Positions 39,696-49,588 of a DNA stretch of 64,000 bases are shown here, in pieces (the stretch's first letter is position 1; the number at the start of each line of letters is the position of its first letter). Below the pieces are notes generated by a model. That model was not told the origin of the DNA, made no database searches, and saw nothing but the letters and a program-made list of their open reading frames with translations. The position numbers and the translations under genes were made by a program. The stretch lies in assembly GCA_031292625.1 (NCBI GenBank), contig JARLGU010000001.1:110006-174005 (forward strand). Direction: 5' to 3'. The stretch comes from Capsulimonadaceae bacterium (GTDB lineage: Bacteria; Armatimonadota; Armatimonadia; Armatimonadales; Capsulimonadaceae).

Positions 39696-40742
39696 TCAAT
39701 GGCGAACATTATTCGGCAAAGGATAGAAGCGGTTCTTTGCCGGTTGGTGTACCGTTGAGCCTCTAACGATGAGTTTGGTTGCGGTTAAGTAGGTTCCGGG
39801 GATGATGGCAGGGTCCGCTAGGCGTCGTAAGAGCAAGGACGCTGCTTTGCGGCCCATTTCCCGCGCGTTTTGAGAGACGGTTGTGATATCGTTGAAATCG
39901 GCATAGTCTTGCCCGGAGTATCCGGTTATCGCGATATCGCCCGGAACCGCGATTCCGGTGTCCTGGGCGGCGTGAAGCGCGACCATTGCATTGATGTCGC
40001 TGGTGAAGAAGAATGCGGTCGGCGGTTCAGGCAGACTGAGAAAGTCGTGCAACTCGATCGCGGCTCTGCGTGCGTCCAGCGGAAACGTGCGAACGAGGCT
40101 GGGATCGACGCTAATTCCGTGGCTCGCGAGGGCTGCTGCGTATCCGTGTCTTCGGTCCCGGTACGAGCTGCTATCCCATTCCGCGGACCAGAAGGCGATT
40201 CGCCTGTGACCGAGCGCGACGAGGTGATCGATGGCCAGGCGCGCTCCAGCGACGTCATTGCTGACAACGCAGTCCGCGATGTCAGCCAGGCTATTGTCAT
40301 CAACGATGACCCAGGGAACGCCAGCGCCGATGGCTTCGCGTATCCAGGGTGCGCTCTCGGCGAGCCAGATAATGCCTTCGACGCGGTGTTCGAGCATGAG
40401 CTCGACATCGCGCTGCAACGTCGCATTTCCAGTAGCGCTCGCAATGTACGTATGGTATCCGTTCTCGGCAAGGACATCGCACGTGCCGGTCATCACGCTC
40501 GCGTGAAAGTCGCTGTTTAGATAGGTTGTGATTACTCCGACGATATTGCTTTTGCCGCGAAGGACGCCGTTGGCGAGGCGGTTGGGGCGGTAGTTGAGAT
40601 CTCGCGCGGCATCGAGGACGCGCTGGCGGGTGGATTCGGATATCGACTGGTCGCCTCGTTTGTTGAGAACGTACGACACGGTCGCCTGCGAAACGCCTGC
40701 TCGTTTTGCCACTTCAAGGCTGTTAGCGGTCTTTGTTGCCAT
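39696..40742 (-). CDS. LacI-family transcriptional regulator
   Basis: The 348-aa protein has an N-terminal LacI HTH ([20 protein letters not shown], then the YRPNRLAN hinge helix) and a periplasmic-binding-protein-like effector domain ([29 protein letters not shown]). It should repress the operon it heads (pseudopilin, GH, secreted beta-sandwich protein) until a sugar binds. The promoter is TTGACA-17-TATAAT with only 8 nt between the -10 and the ATG, so the mRNA is predicted to be leaderless. A perfect 14-bp palindrome overlaps the -10 and is a candidate autoregulatory site. The effector is unknown. Confidence 0.93.
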   Translation of the reverse strand: MATKTANSLEVAKRAGVSQATVSYVLNKRGDQSISESTRQRVLDAARDLNYRPNRLANGVLRGKSNIVGVITTYLNSDFHASVMTGTCDVLAENGYHTYIASATGNATLQRDVELMLEHRVEGIIWLAESAPWIREAIGAGVPWVIVDDNSLADIADCVVSNDVAGARLAIDHLVALGHRRIAFWSAEWDSSSYRDRRHGYAAALASHGISVDPSLVRTFPLDARRAAIELHDFLSLPEPPTAFFFTSDINAMVALHAAQDTGIAVPGDIAITGYSGQDYADFNDITTVSQNAREMGRKAASLLLRRLADPAIIPGTYLTATKLIVRGSTVHQPAKNRFYPLPNNVRH

Positions 40743-40779
40743 CGCTTATAATTATAAGTGATGGCGTGAAACTTGTCAA
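40743..40779 (-). promoter_or_regulatory. Consensus promoter with a palindrome over the -10
   Basis: On the minus strand TTGACA (40779-40774), a 17-nt spacer and TATAAT (40756-40751) match the consensus exactly. The -10 lies inside the perfect palindrome CTTATAATTATAAG (40745-40758), which can bind a dimeric regulator. The ATG at 40742 follows the -10 by 8 nt, so transcription should begin at the start codon. Confidence 0.75.
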
Positions 40780-40834
40780 GTGCCAATTTGAAAGCGGTCG
40801 CGCGTTGCTTGACGGCTCTTGCGTCCACTGCGGA

Positions 40835-41953
40835 TCAACGGGTTTCGTTCGGAGCGATTGCGCGAGTGGAATTGCGTACGATGAGGGTTGGCGATAATAT
40901 CACTTCCGTCGCGGGCGACGCTGGAGGATCCTGGGTGAGCAGGCGCAAGGCGGACCGGAGTTGTTGCGCGACGTTCGTATCGACGGTTGTTAGAGACGGC
41001 GCAAAACGAGCGCTATCGGGAAGGTTGTCGTATCCGGCAACGGAAACATCGCCGGGGACGCTGATGTTGTCGCGTTTTAGGATGTCGATGAATTGCATCG
41101 CCTTGCCGTCGTTCCAAAGGCATACCGCGGTGGGCGCATTGGGTTGTCTGAAATAGTTCGCGGCGAGGCCCGGGGTCGACGCCCAGTCCTCAATTGTGTC
41201 CTCGCCGATCAACGTCGTGGTCGCTTCTATTTCGTCTAGTCTCGCCTCCGCAACCGCTCGTTGGTGGCCTTCCCAGCGCGTTGTCAGCGGATCCATCGTG
41301 AATCCGAGGCGACGGTGTCCAAGGCGGATCAGATGCTCCGCGCACAAAAAGCCGCCTTCGCTGTTGTCCGGGTGCACTTTCGCGACATCGCATGGCGCCT
41401 CGCCGATCGCGACGCAGCGGTGACCGGCAGCGGCGATTCTCGCGCCGAGCGGCATGAGGACCGAGCCGATGACAATGTAGCCGCTCGGGGCATAAGGCGT
41501 TGAGGCAAGGGGCAACTCGAGCTGAACGTCATTTTCGACGGGTTGAAACAGGACCGACAGGTTCGACGCTTTCGCGAGCTTATACAGCACCTCGACGCTG
41601 CGGCTGAAGAACGCATGATCCGGCCGTGTAATCGCTACGATCGTCCGCGCCGCTTCGGCGGCCGGAATGATCGCCGGGCGAGGGGGCGCAGGCTCCGCGA
41701 CAAACGTCCCGGCCTTTTGCCGGCGGATGATGCGTCCGGCGCGCAAGAGATCGTCCAGGGCGCGCAGGACGGTACGTTCGGATGCGCCGAGTTGAACCAT
41801 GAGCACCGTGTGAGTTGGGATCTTGTCGCCTGGCTGGAGGGTATTGCACATGCGATCAAGCTCTTCGGCGACTCGCTGCGCTTCGACTTGCCGATGGCTT
41901 CGCAAGCGGCTTGTCTCCGGAGCGTCTTTTTTTGTAAATAGTGTATTTGTCAC
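40835..41953 (-). CDS. GntR-type HTH / LacI-type ligand-binding regulator
   Basis: From the GTG at 41953 the protein is 372 aa. It has a GntR winged helix (VEAQRVAEELDRM, GDKIPTHTVLMVQLGASERT, RIIRRQKAGTFVAE) and a LacI-type sensor domain (LIRLGHRRLGFTMD; DVSVAGYDNLP). The frame is open to 42010, but a TATAAT at 41998-41993 on this strand would lie inside that extension, so a start downstream of it is preferred. It is divergent from the pseudopilin gene at 42211. Two related palindromes in the intergenic region are its likely operators. It would control pseudopilins, GPH symporter and alginate-lyase-like genes in response to a sugar or uronate. Confidence 0.88.
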   Translation of the reverse strand: MTNTLFTKKDAPETSRLRSHRQVEAQRVAEELDRMCNTLQPGDKIPTHTVLMVQLGASERTVLRALDDLLRAGRIIRRQKAGTFVAEPAPPRPAIIPAAEAARTIVAITRPDHAFFSRSVEVLYKLAKASNLSVLFQPVENDVQLELPLASTPYAPSGYIVIGSVLMPLGARIAAAGHRCVAIGEAPCDVAKVHPDNSEGGFLCAEHLIRLGHRRLGFTMDPLTTRWEGHQRAVAEARLDEIEATTTLIGEDTIEDWASTPGLAANYFRQPNAPTAVCLWNDGKAMQFIDILKRDNISVPGDVSVAGYDNLPDSARFAPSLTTVDTNVAQQLRSALRLLTQDPPASPATEVILSPTLIVRNSTRAIAPNETR

Positions 41954-41992
41954 GTGGCTGGTCCAGATCGATCGATTCCCTATCTCAATGCG

Positions 41993-42169
41993 ATTATAGC
42001 ACTTTCGCAAAGCGGGCGCAAGGCGCTATGATTATATTTTGACAAAATATAATCATAGTCCGTTGAGGCGAAGGGTGAACGGTATTGGCCTCTTGGGCGA
42101 CACGAGAGCAAGGGAAGATCTATTATTTTGTCAAATAATATTGACATCCGCGCGCAGGTGTGATACCAT
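41993..42169 (+). promoter_or_regulatory. Divergent control region with two related palindromic operators
   Basis: Site 1 is a 33-bp perfect palindrome (42026-42058) whose core is ATATTTTGACAAAATAT. Site 2 (42121-42140) has 8-bp arms TATTATTT/AAATAATA and the core TTTTGTCAAA. Both share TTTTG(A/T)CAAA. Site 2 abuts a -35 TTGACA (42141-42146), which with a 17-nt spacer and TACCAT (42164-42169) forms the promoter of the pseudopilin gene; binding would block it. For the regulator gene on the minus strand, TATAAT lies at 41998-41993. The palindromes are seen; regulator binding is inferred. Confidence 0.65.
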
Positions 42170-42210
42170 GCCGTATCAGAGTTGGGCAGGAGACTGGAGA
42201 TCGATCCGAA

Positions 42211-43097
42211 TGAAGATTACTTTGATTGCCTATCCCGTACGATCCAAATCGGCGTTTACTCTCATTGAGCTTTTAGTTGTCATTGCAATTATTGCGATAT
42301 TGGCTGCGATCCTGTTTCCCGTCTTCGCGACGGCGCGCGAGAAGGCGCGGCAGTCTAGCTGCGCCAGCAACGAGAAGCAGCTCGGTCTTGGCCTGGTTCA
42401 GTACCTGCAAGACTACGATGAAACGCCGCCCTATTGGAACCACGCCGTTTCGACGAATTATGGCGGTTGGGCGGGACAGATCTATTCGTACGTGAAATCG
42501 ACGGCTGTTTTTACCTGTCCCGATGACCAGAATAACACGGCCGTATTTCCCAATGTCGTCGTGTCGTACGCCGCCAACGATTATGCTTTGAACAACAGTT
42601 CGCAGCCGCATTCGACGTCTCAGTTTACTGCCCCGGCGGTTACTGTTGCGATTTTCGAGGTTACGGGGTGTACGGCCAATGTCACAAGTCAGAGCGAAAT
42701 GGCATCGTGGTCGGGCGACGGCGGAAGCGGGGGCAGTGCCGGGAAAGCGGACAGCGGCTTGCGGACGCCCGCGCTGGCGTCGGGTCTGGGCTATAGTACC
42801 GGCATTTTGGGCAATCCGCCGCGCGGCATGGGGGGGAAGATAGATTCGCTATTTCCCACGGGGCGCCACAGTACGGGCTCGAATTTCATATTCTGGGATG
42901 GGCATGTCAAATGGATTAAGTCCAACTTGGTGTCGCCAGGGGAGACTGCCGGAGCTCTCGGCTGCAACCAGGACAGCAACGCCAATTCGTCCCCGGCGAG
43001 TTGTGCCGGTCCCGACGGCGTCACTTGGGGGAACGCGGCCAGCACTGACATGGCGGGCGGCGCAAACCTTTTTGCCGCCACATTTAGCTACCGTTAG
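42211..43097 (+). CDS. DUF1559-family prepilin-like protein
   Basis: The start at 42211 (ATG AAG ATT, with GGAG about 10 nt upstream) is preferred because the promoter lies at 42141-42169. The 295-aa protein has a slightly long leader (about 14 residues), then [17 protein letters not shown] and [21 protein letters not shown], and the C-terminal [18 protein letters not shown] motif. It is the first gene under the operator-controlled promoter, followed by a second pseudopilin. The DNA encoding [13 protein letters not shown] is almost identical in both, which points to a recent duplication or gene conversion. Confidence 0.92.
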
Positions 43098-43203
43098 GAG
43101 CGTCAGTTGTAAGTTTGGTGTCTTAGGACGACATTCAGTACACCGTAACGTGCGGTTGATGGCCGCTTCTCCGGGGCGTCCTATCTAAACCAAGGGGACA
43201 CAA

Positions 43204-43920
43204 ATGAAATACAGATCAGCATTCACATTAATTGAGCTGCTCGTCGTGATTGCGATTATTTCGATATTAGCCGCAGTGCTGTTCCCCGTCTTCGCGACGG
43301 CGCGCGAGAAGGCGCGGCAAACCAGTTGCGCCAGCAACGAAAAGCAGATCGCGCTAGCGATGCTGCAATACGCGCAGGATTATGACGAGTGGCTGCCCAG
43401 TGACCGCCGGTATTTCAGCGCGACAAGCTACGCCTCGTGGGATATGCTCATCGCGTCCTATGTGCACATGGGAACTCAATATAACTATACGGGCAATTGG
43501 AGCTGGATGACGGGCAATAACGCCCCGTGGGCGGCCTGTCCGGACGACACGGCCACGCACACGGAAGGCAATCCCGCGGCGGCGTTGCAGGCGAGATCAT
43601 ACGCGATGATTAATCCAAGCAGTTCCCCCGGTTCGGACGGTCAGCTGCTTTCCCAGTTGCAGGTTCCGTCGACTACTCTTTTATTGGCGGAGTGTATCGA
43701 CCCGCACAACAATGTTGGCGACTACCATGACGCGGCTGTCAGCAGTCCCGCGCAGCAATCGAATTATAATACGCCCGCTTATCTTCCCGGCGTCCACTCC
43801 GGCGGCTGGAATTACGCATTTTGCGACGGGCATGTTAAGTGGCTTATCGCAACAAGTACGGTTGGAACTGGCACGGTTACAACGCCCCTGGGCATGTGGA
43901 CGATTAATCCCAACGATTAA
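43204..43920 (+). CDS. DUF1559-family prepilin-like protein, short form
   Basis: The 238-aa protein begins [20 protein letters not shown], followed by [21 protein letters not shown], and has [18 protein letters not shown] near the C-terminus. AAGGGGAC precedes the ATG by 6-8 nt. It is 106 nt downstream of its paralogue; the gap contains a long-range stem (TAGGACG with CGTCCTA, 43125-43186) that may shape the junction. It is shorter than the other copies in the middle region. Two different pseudopilins in one locus could form a hetero-oligomer, as minor pseudopilins do in type II secretion systems. Confidence 0.9.
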   Translation: MKYRSAFTLIELLVVIAIISILAAVLFPVFATAREKARQTSCASNEKQIALAMLQYAQDYDEWLPSDRRYFSATSYASWDMLIASYVHMGTQYNYTGNWSWMTGNNAPWAACPDDTATHTEGNPAAALQARSYAMINPSSSPGSDGQLLSQLQVPSTTLLLAECIDPHNNVGDYHDAAVSSPAQQSNYNTPAYLPGVHSGGWNYAFCDGHVKWLIATSTVGTGTVTTPLGMWTINPND

Positions 43921-43971
43921 TCCGCATGTTTTCGTTAGTGGCTCGTCAATGCATAAGAACAGGAAGCTAGC

Positions 43972-45435
43972 GTGATCGAAGCCGCGCCCCAGAAATCCTA
44001 TACCGCGCCGAATTCGCAGATCCACGCCTGGGCAATCGGAGCGTTGGCAAGCCACTGCCTGATCCAAACGTTCGGTCAGGCCGGCAATATCTTCACGATC
44101 GGTTTCGGGATCAGTCCGGTTGTGATCGGTTGGGCAATGATGCTGCCGCGCTTCGTGGATGCGATCACCGATCCGTATCTCGGGCACCTTTCCGACGAGA
44201 CCCATACCCGCTGGGGGCGTCGCAAGCCTTATCTTGTGGGCGGCGCGGTTTTCGGGGCAATCTTGATGGCCGCAATGTGGTGGGCGAATCCGCATTGGAG
44301 CCAGACCGCGCAACTTTGCTATCTCGCATCGATCGGTACGCTGTTTTATATCAGCTATGGCGTCTATACGATGGCGTGGACGGCGGTCGGCTACGAGTTG
44401 ACAGACGATTACCACGAGCGGTCGCGCGTGATGATGTGGGGCTCCGTCGCGCTGGCCTTCGTCGCTCTTGGCGCATCCTGGTGCTTCCGGGGCGCGCTGC
44501 TGCCGGTCTTCCATGGGGCGATATGGGGGATGCGCTGGATATCGGCGGGCGTGGCCGTCATCGTCCTAATGAGCGCCTTTACGGCGGCGAAGTTCTGCAA
44601 AGAACGTTTCACGCACGCCAATCGTGAACATGTTCCGCTGCTGCCGGCCCTCAAGTCCGCGATCAAGAACCGCCCGTTCGTGATCCTGCTTTTGCTTAAA
44701 CTGAGCGATACGATGGGCGGACGTCTCGCTGGGGCGATGATGGGCTATCTTGGCTTGTATTTACTGTGCTCGGGCGATAAGGTCTTGTCGACGACCCTGG
44801 GCGGTCTTGGCGGTACGATCGGTACGGTCTGTACGTTTGCGATCCTGCCTTTCATGAAACCTCTGAGCGTCAAGATAGGCAAGAGAGCGGCTCAGATCAT
44901 GGGGGCGGCCATCGGTCTCGTATCCGCAATCTTGTCGCCCTTTATACTCATGTCGGGGCGCCCCTATCTATCGCTGATCCCGATCCTCGTGATTACGCCG
45001 ATGCAATCGGTGGCGTTCACGCTTGGAAACGCGATCGTTCCGGACATCTGCGACGTGGACGAGCTGCAAACCGGCCAGCGTCGCGAAGGATTGTTTACGT
45101 CGGTGATGGCGTTCATGGCAAAGATGGAGATTTCGCTTTGCACGCTGGCCGCCGGATATTTGGTGAGCTTTTCGGGCCTAAATGTGAAGCTAATCCATCA
45201 AGCTCCGCATGTCGTCCATAATCTTTTCTGGATGGCGATCCCGACTGCTCTGTTTTTCGCGGTCGTCAGCCTGATCTTGACGATCTTGTTTCCGATGACC
45301 GAAGCGTCCATGACCGAAGTGCGGCGTCAGCTAGACGAAAGGCGCAAGGCGCAACCGGAAGCCGCGCCGGTCGACGAGGGGTTGACGGGCGCTGTGGCGT
45401 CGGCTCAGCGCGAACAGGAGCCGGTTCTTGCGTGA
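43972..45435 (+). CDS. GPH-family sugar:cation symporter (MelB/MFS-like)
   Basis: The 487-aa protein has about 12 membrane helices and the GPH signature DAITDPYLGHLSDETHTRWGRRKPYL, which contains the cation-site Asp residues of the MelB family. GPH carriers import glycosides, pentosides and hexuronides with Na+ or H+. It starts with GTG 51 nt after the pseudopilin gene. The charged C-terminal tail of about 50 residues is cytoplasmic. The neighbouring alginate-lyase-like gene suggests unsaturated uronates or oligouronides as substrates, which is an inference from context. Confidence 0.88.
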   Translation: MIEAAPQKSYTAPNSQIHAWAIGALASHCLIQTFGQAGNIFTIGFGISPVVIGWAMMLPRFVDAITDPYLGHLSDETHTRWGRRKPYLVGGAVFGAILMAAMWWANPHWSQTAQLCYLASIGTLFYISYGVYTMAWTAVGYELTDDYHERSRVMMWGSVALAFVALGASWCFRGALLPVFHGAIWGMRWISAGVAVIVLMSAFTAAKFCKERFTHANREHVPLLPALKSAIKNRPFVILLLLKLSDTMGGRLAGAMMGYLGLYLLCSGDKVLSTTLGGLGGTIGTVCTFAILPFMKPLSVKIGKRAAQIMGAAIGLVSAILSPFILMSGRPYLSLIPILVITPMQSVAFTLGNAIVPDICDVDELQTGQRREGLFTSVMAFMAKMEISLCTLAAGYLVSFSGLNVKLIHQAPHVVHNLFWMAIPTALFFAVVSLILTILFPMTEASMTEVRRQLDERRKAQPEAAPVDEGLTGAVASAQREQEPVLA

Positions 45436-45641
45436 AAGCGATAAGAGCGCTTGCCGCTTGCGTGTCCGGCGCGGACAGCGCCAACGCTGCGTTGGATCAT
45501 AAGCGCGCATCCGCGAGGGGCGGCGCTCTGCGCGGCGGCCTAAGGTTGCCGTTGCCGCTTCCCGGTCTCGCTCGGAAGGTAGGCCTTCTAGAAGTGACGG
45601 CAGCTGGTTTTCGTACGTAGTCATTCCAATATGCTCGGAGC

Positions 45642-47717
45642 ATGAAAGCAAATATAAGAACAATGAACAAGAACAACGGTCGCATCCTGCATCGCCTCGT
45701 CGTGTTCGCCTTCGCGACGCTTGCCGTCTGCTGCGTTAGGCCGGCATTGGCCCAATCGCCGTTTATCCATCCTGCGGGGGTGGTCACGATTGCCGATCTT
45801 GACCGAGCCAAGGCGAAGGTCGCTGCCGGCGAGCACCCATGGATCGATAGCTGGAACGCGCTTTGCGCCAATCCGAAGGCCCAATCGACCTACCGGGCGG
45901 CTCCGTTGACGAACATGTTCGCAAACCGGCAGCGGGCTTCGGCGGACGCGGTCGCTGCATATCTGAACGCAATCCGCTGGTACATTTCCGGCGACCCGCA
46001 GTATGCCGAATGCGCCGTGCGAATCTGCAACGGGTGGTCTGCTAAAGTGAGCGTTGTCGATGGCAGCTTCGAGGGCGGACTGATGGGAATCCCGGCGTAC
46101 GAGTTCGCCGTCGCTGGCGAGGTGCTGCGCGCCTATCCCGGCTGGGCTCCGGACGATTTTGCGCGTTTCAAGAACATGATGGAAAATGAGATCTATCCGT
46201 CCTGTCACGATTTCCTCGTGCGCCACGACGGAACGCCGATAACGCACTATTGGGCGAACTGGGATCTGTGCAATATGATCGCGATCCTGGGCATCGGCGT
46301 CCTGTGTGACGACCGCGCGAAGTTCGACGAGGCCATCGAGTATTTCAAGCATGGCAAGGGCAACGGCAGCATCGAGCACGCGATCCCGTTCGTCTACAAC
46401 GGTGGTCTTGCGCAGTGGCAAGAGAGCGGTCGCGACCAGGAGCACACGCAACTGGGCGTCGGCATGATGGCGATGTTCTGCCAAATCGCGTGGAACCAGG
46501 GGCTCGACCTGTTTTCCTATGACGACAACCGTCTACTCAAGGCTGCGGAATATGTCGCCCGATACAATCTCTGGCAGCCGGTCCCGTACACGATGTACGA
46601 TAATGAGGACCACGTTAATCAATACTGGCACTCTGACTACAACGGTCTTGGCGGCGCACGCGGGAGGCTTCAGCGGCCAATCTGGGAGCTGCTCTACAAC
46701 CACTATGTTGTCCTGAAGGGCCTCAAATCGCCGGGGCTGACCGCAATGGCCGCGCTTTACCGGCCTGAGGGCTTCGAGCATGACGACAACTTCGGCTTCG
46801 GAACTCTGCTCTACACGCTCGATGCCAAGAAGTCGCCTTATCCGCCTTCGCCGGCGCCGTTGACGCCCACGGGTCTCAAGGCATCGGCAGGGGTTGGGAA
46901 TGTTGTGCTGACCTGGACTCCGTGCGAAACGGCGGACGGGTTTATCGTTTCTCGCGCAACTTCTCCGGAGGGGCCTTTCGTTGAGATCATGAATTACCGC
47001 GGAACCTATCCGGTCTACACTGACGAGCACGTTACGAATGGAACGACTTACTACTACCGCGTCGCATCGCGAAATCAGGCGGGGACATCGGGCGTCTCGA
47101 ATGTCGCAAGCGCCACTCCGGTCGGGGAGAGCGCCGGATTGCCTGAAGGGTGGACGCAGTTAGATATCGGCAACTGCGCAGTTCCGGGGAGCGCGACGCA
47201 CGCGGACGCGAACGGGGTTACGATCATCGTCTCGGGATCAGGGACTGCGGGTATCGGGGTAGGCAAATCGCCGGTCGACGGCTTCTCGTTCGTCTACAAG
47301 AAGCTCAACGGCGACTTCGCGTTCACCGTACGGCGCCTCTCGTTTACTGGCGCGGGTGCGTCTCCGTCGCGGCTGGGGATTATGATCCGCGAGACGCTGG
47401 ATCCAGGGGCGAAGATGGCCGCACTCGTCACCGGCGATCTCGGGCGGCGCGAGGCACGGATCGGCGGCCGTTCGACAAGCGGATCTGCTGCGTCGTGGCA
47501 GTACGGCAATGGATATTCGGGTTCGACGACGTGGTATCGACTTAAGCGTCAGGGAGACAAGGTTACGGGGTATCAGTCGCTGGACGGCATCACGTGGTAC
47601 GCTGCCGGTACGCCGCTCACAGTTCCCATGAACACGGACGTCTATGCCGGCATGGCCGTCAGCTCCGATAACGATAAGAGCAACAAGGCCAGTTTTGACA
47701 ATATCGTCATAGAGTAA
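45642..47717 (+). CDS. Secreted alginate-lyase-like enzyme with FN3 and C-terminal beta-sandwich domains
   Basis: The 691-aa protein has a signal peptide (HRLVVFAFATLAVCCVRPAL, cleavage at ALAQ). Residues about 40-390 match the alginate lyase (alpha/alpha toroid) family: HYWANWDLCNM near residue 202 and SGRDQEHTQLG near residue 261 carry the Asn, His, Arg residues typical of the active site. An FN3 domain follows (about 405-500), then a concanavalin-like DUF1349-type domain (about 510-691). It should cleave a uronate-containing polysaccharide by beta-elimination outside the cell. Start codons at 45642 and 45663 are both possible; neither has a clear SD. A palindrome ATGCTCGGAGCAT covers the first. 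The next gene follows by 14 nt. Confidence 0.82.
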   Translation: MKANIRTMNKNNGRILHRLVVFAFATLAVCCVRPALAQSPFIHPAGVVTIADLDRAKAKVAAGEHPWIDSWNALCANPKAQSTYRAAPLTNMFANRQRASADAVAAYLNAIRWYISGDPQYAECAVRICNGWSAKVSVVDGSFEGGLMGIPAYEFAVAGEVLRAYPGWAPDDFARFKNMMENEIYPSCHDFLVRHDGTPITHYWANWDLCNMIAILGIGVLCDDRAKFDEAIEYFKHGKGNGSIEHAIPFVYNGGLAQWQESGRDQEHTQLGVGMMAMFCQIAWNQGLDLFSYDDNRLLKAAEYVARYNLWQPVPYTMYDNEDHVNQYWHSDYNGLGGARGRLQRPIWELLYNHYVVLKGLKSPGLTAMAALYRPEGFEHDDNFGFGTLLYTLDAKKSPYPPSPAPLTPTGLKASAGVGNVVLTWTPCETADGFIVSRATSPEGPFVEIMNYRGTYPVYTDEHVTNGTTYYYRVASRNQAGTSGVSNVASATPVGESAGLPEGWTQLDIGNCAVPGSATHADANGVTIIVSGSGTAGIGVGKSPVDGFSFVYKKLNGDFAFTVRRLSFTGAGASPSRLGIMIRETLDPGAKMAALVTGDLGRREARIGGRSTSGSAASWQYGNGYSGSTTWYRLKRQGDKVTGYQSLDGITWYAAGTPLTVPMNTDVYAGMAVSSDNDKSNKASFDNIVIE

Positions 47718-47731
47718 CGGACGGATACGTC

Positions 47732-49324
47732 ATGCAAAGAAGTCGCAGAACCTCATTCCTAATACTGGCGGCGGTCATTTTGATGCTGGTCGCGATTGGC
47801 GCGCAACCATCTCACGCAGGGCTTTGGCAGTATTCGGCGCCGCTCGACTCCGTCGTAAATAGCGAGATCCACGCCCACGCGAGGGCCTATCTCTGGATTC
47901 CTCCGAAGTGCAGGCATGTGCGCGCGGTTGTGGTTGCACAGCACAACCTGCTTGAAGAGAGCATCCTGCTCAATCCGAAGTTTCGCCGGACGCTCGAAAG
48001 TCTCGACATGGCGGAAGTGTGGGTTATGCCAAGCATCGACTTTGTTTTCGATTTCCACAAGGGCGCAGGCGATGTCTTCGACAGCATGATGAAGACCTTG
48101 GCGAGCGCCTCCGGTTATAGTGAGCTTGCCTTCGCGCCAGCGCGAACGCTCGCGATTCTGTCGGTGCACGGCGATATGCCGCAAAGTAATCTTACCGGCA
48201 GCGGCCGACCCAATCCGGACTGGGGCAACAGCGCGATCGACGGCATCCCGGGCCTCTTCGTAATGGGGCAGTATGAGTGGCTCGATGCGCGCACGCAGCC
48301 GGGGCTCGATTATGTCGTCAAGCACCCGGCGACGCCCCTTGCTATGTTGCCTGATATTGGGCACGGGCACTTCGATACATCGGATGAGCAGGTCGCGTTC
48401 CTCTGCCTCTTCCTGCGAAAGGCCGTGCAGTACCGCTTCCCGTCGAATGCGCCGTTCGATGCTCCCGTCGCGCTCAAGGCAATCGATCCGCGGCAAGGTT
48501 GGCTGGTCGACCGCTGGGAGCCGGAAAGAGGACGCAAGTTTGCGGCAGCGCCTTACGACACGTACACGGGGGATCGCAATGGCGCTTTCTGGTGCTTCGA
48601 CCGCGAGATGGCGGAGGCGACGGAAAACTATGGCAAAGGTCGCGCACTCGATCTGGCGCGGTCGATTGTCTATGTTCAGGATGGCAAGGTTCTAGGCGGG
48701 GTTCGCGGCGCGGCGGGCGTCATGCCGCGCCCCAAACTTGAAATGGACGCGGATGGGCGAACGCTGCACTTCGCCGCGTACGAGGTCAGCGCCGCCATAC
48801 CGCCCGGCACGGAGTGGAACGATGCGACGGCGGCGGCGCTTCACGCGCGGCAACTTGTTCCGAAGGTCCTTTGCGGACCGATTGAAGAGATTGACGCGGC
48901 CACTTACCGGCTGGAGTTCGACCAGTCGGGCTTCAACAGCGCCTATCGCTCATTCAACGTTTTTATCTCGACGATGATCCCGGACGGTGAGAAGAGCATG
49001 GTCCGCTCGCAGCCCGCAGGCGTGTTTATCCCGCACAATGGCGCTGGGATGGAAAACGCCATCGCGTTTCCGCCGCTCCCGAATGTCAGCGATCGCAAGC
49101 AAATCCGCCTAAGCGCAACGGCATCGTCCGGCCTTCCGGTTGCGTACTACGTCGATTCGGGGCCAGCCACGATAGACGGCGACACGCTGAAGTTCACTCC
49201 GATCCCGCCGCGCAGCAAGTTTCCGGTGGAGGTCCGCGTTGTCGCATGGCAATGGGGACGCGCTGGAGCGCCGCAAGTCAAATCCGCCGAGCCGGTCGTT
49301 CAGACTTTCAGCATCACGAAATAG
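47732..49324 (+). CDS. Secreted alpha/beta-hydrolase-like protein with apparent loss of the nucleophile elbow
   Basis: The 530-aa protein has a signal peptide (residues 1-29, cleavage at SHAG). Residues about 40-240 look like an alpha/beta hydrolase: AVVVAQHNLLEESILLNP, ARTLAILSVHGDMPQSNLTG, GLFVMGQYEW and DIGHGHFD with the likely catalytic His. However, the sequence passes directly from GYSELAFAP to ARTLAILSV without any G-x-S-x-G elbow, where relatives, as I recall them, have about 15-20 further residues including GHS. A beta domain forms the C-terminus. It is 14 nt after the alginate-lyase-like gene, so a glycan esterase role fits, but this copy may be inactive. Confidence 0.6.
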   Translation: MQRSRRTSFLILAAVILMLVAIGAQPSHAGLWQYSAPLDSVVNSEIHAHARAYLWIPPKCRHVRAVVVAQHNLLEESILLNPKFRRTLESLDMAEVWVMPSIDFVFDFHKGAGDVFDSMMKTLASASGYSELAFAPARTLAILSVHGDMPQSNLTGSGRPNPDWGNSAIDGIPGLFVMGQYEWLDARTQPGLDYVVKHPATPLAMLPDIGHGHFDTSDEQVAFLCLFLRKAVQYRFPSNAPFDAPVALKAIDPRQGWLVDRWEPERGRKFAAAPYDTYTGDRNGAFWCFDREMAEATENYGKGRALDLARSIVYVQDGKVLGGVRGAAGVMPRPKLEMDADGRTLHFAAYEVSAAIPPGTEWNDATAAALHARQLVPKVLCGPIEEIDAATYRLEFDQSGFNSAYRSFNVFISTMIPDGEKSMVRSQPAGVFIPHNGAGMENAIAFPPLPNVSDRKQIRLSATASSGLPVAYYVDSGPATIDGDTLKFTPIPPRSKFPVEVRVVAWQWGRAGAPQVKSAEPVVQTFSITK

Positions 49325-49338
49325 GCGCTGTAATTAGC

Positions 49339-49549
49339 AGGGCCGCCGAGAGTATGTCTTCAGATGGCTCATGCCGAAGCCCGCGCCTCGTTCACGGCGG
49401 CGATCGGCAAGGCGGCGTCAACACGCATACTGCGCTTTGCCGCCAGCGTCCGATCCCAGCGCACATCGTGAAGCGGCGAAGGCGGTGTGACGGCCCTTTT
49501 CCAAAAACGGCCACGGCGGCCGGGGAGCCGTCTTACAAGGCCTTTCGAT
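49339..49549 (-). repeat. Intergenic structured repeat, copy B
   Basis: On the minus strand this 211-nt segment matches copy A (1942-2165) over its whole length, ending with the shared GAGCC...ACATACTCTCGG block. The outer stem and the CGGCC/GGCCG hairpin followed by TTTTT are kept. It begins 14 nt after the stop of the esterase-like gene and points towards it. Confidence 0.75.
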
Positions 49550-49588
49550 AATTTTGCAGATGCGGCGAAGAGCGTACGTCATTAGCCG

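Noticed and set aside
45436..45641. 62-codon frame between the GPH symporter and the alginate-lyase-like gene
   Set aside because: No SD, arginine/alanine-rich shadow composition and no family resemblance; treated as non-coding.
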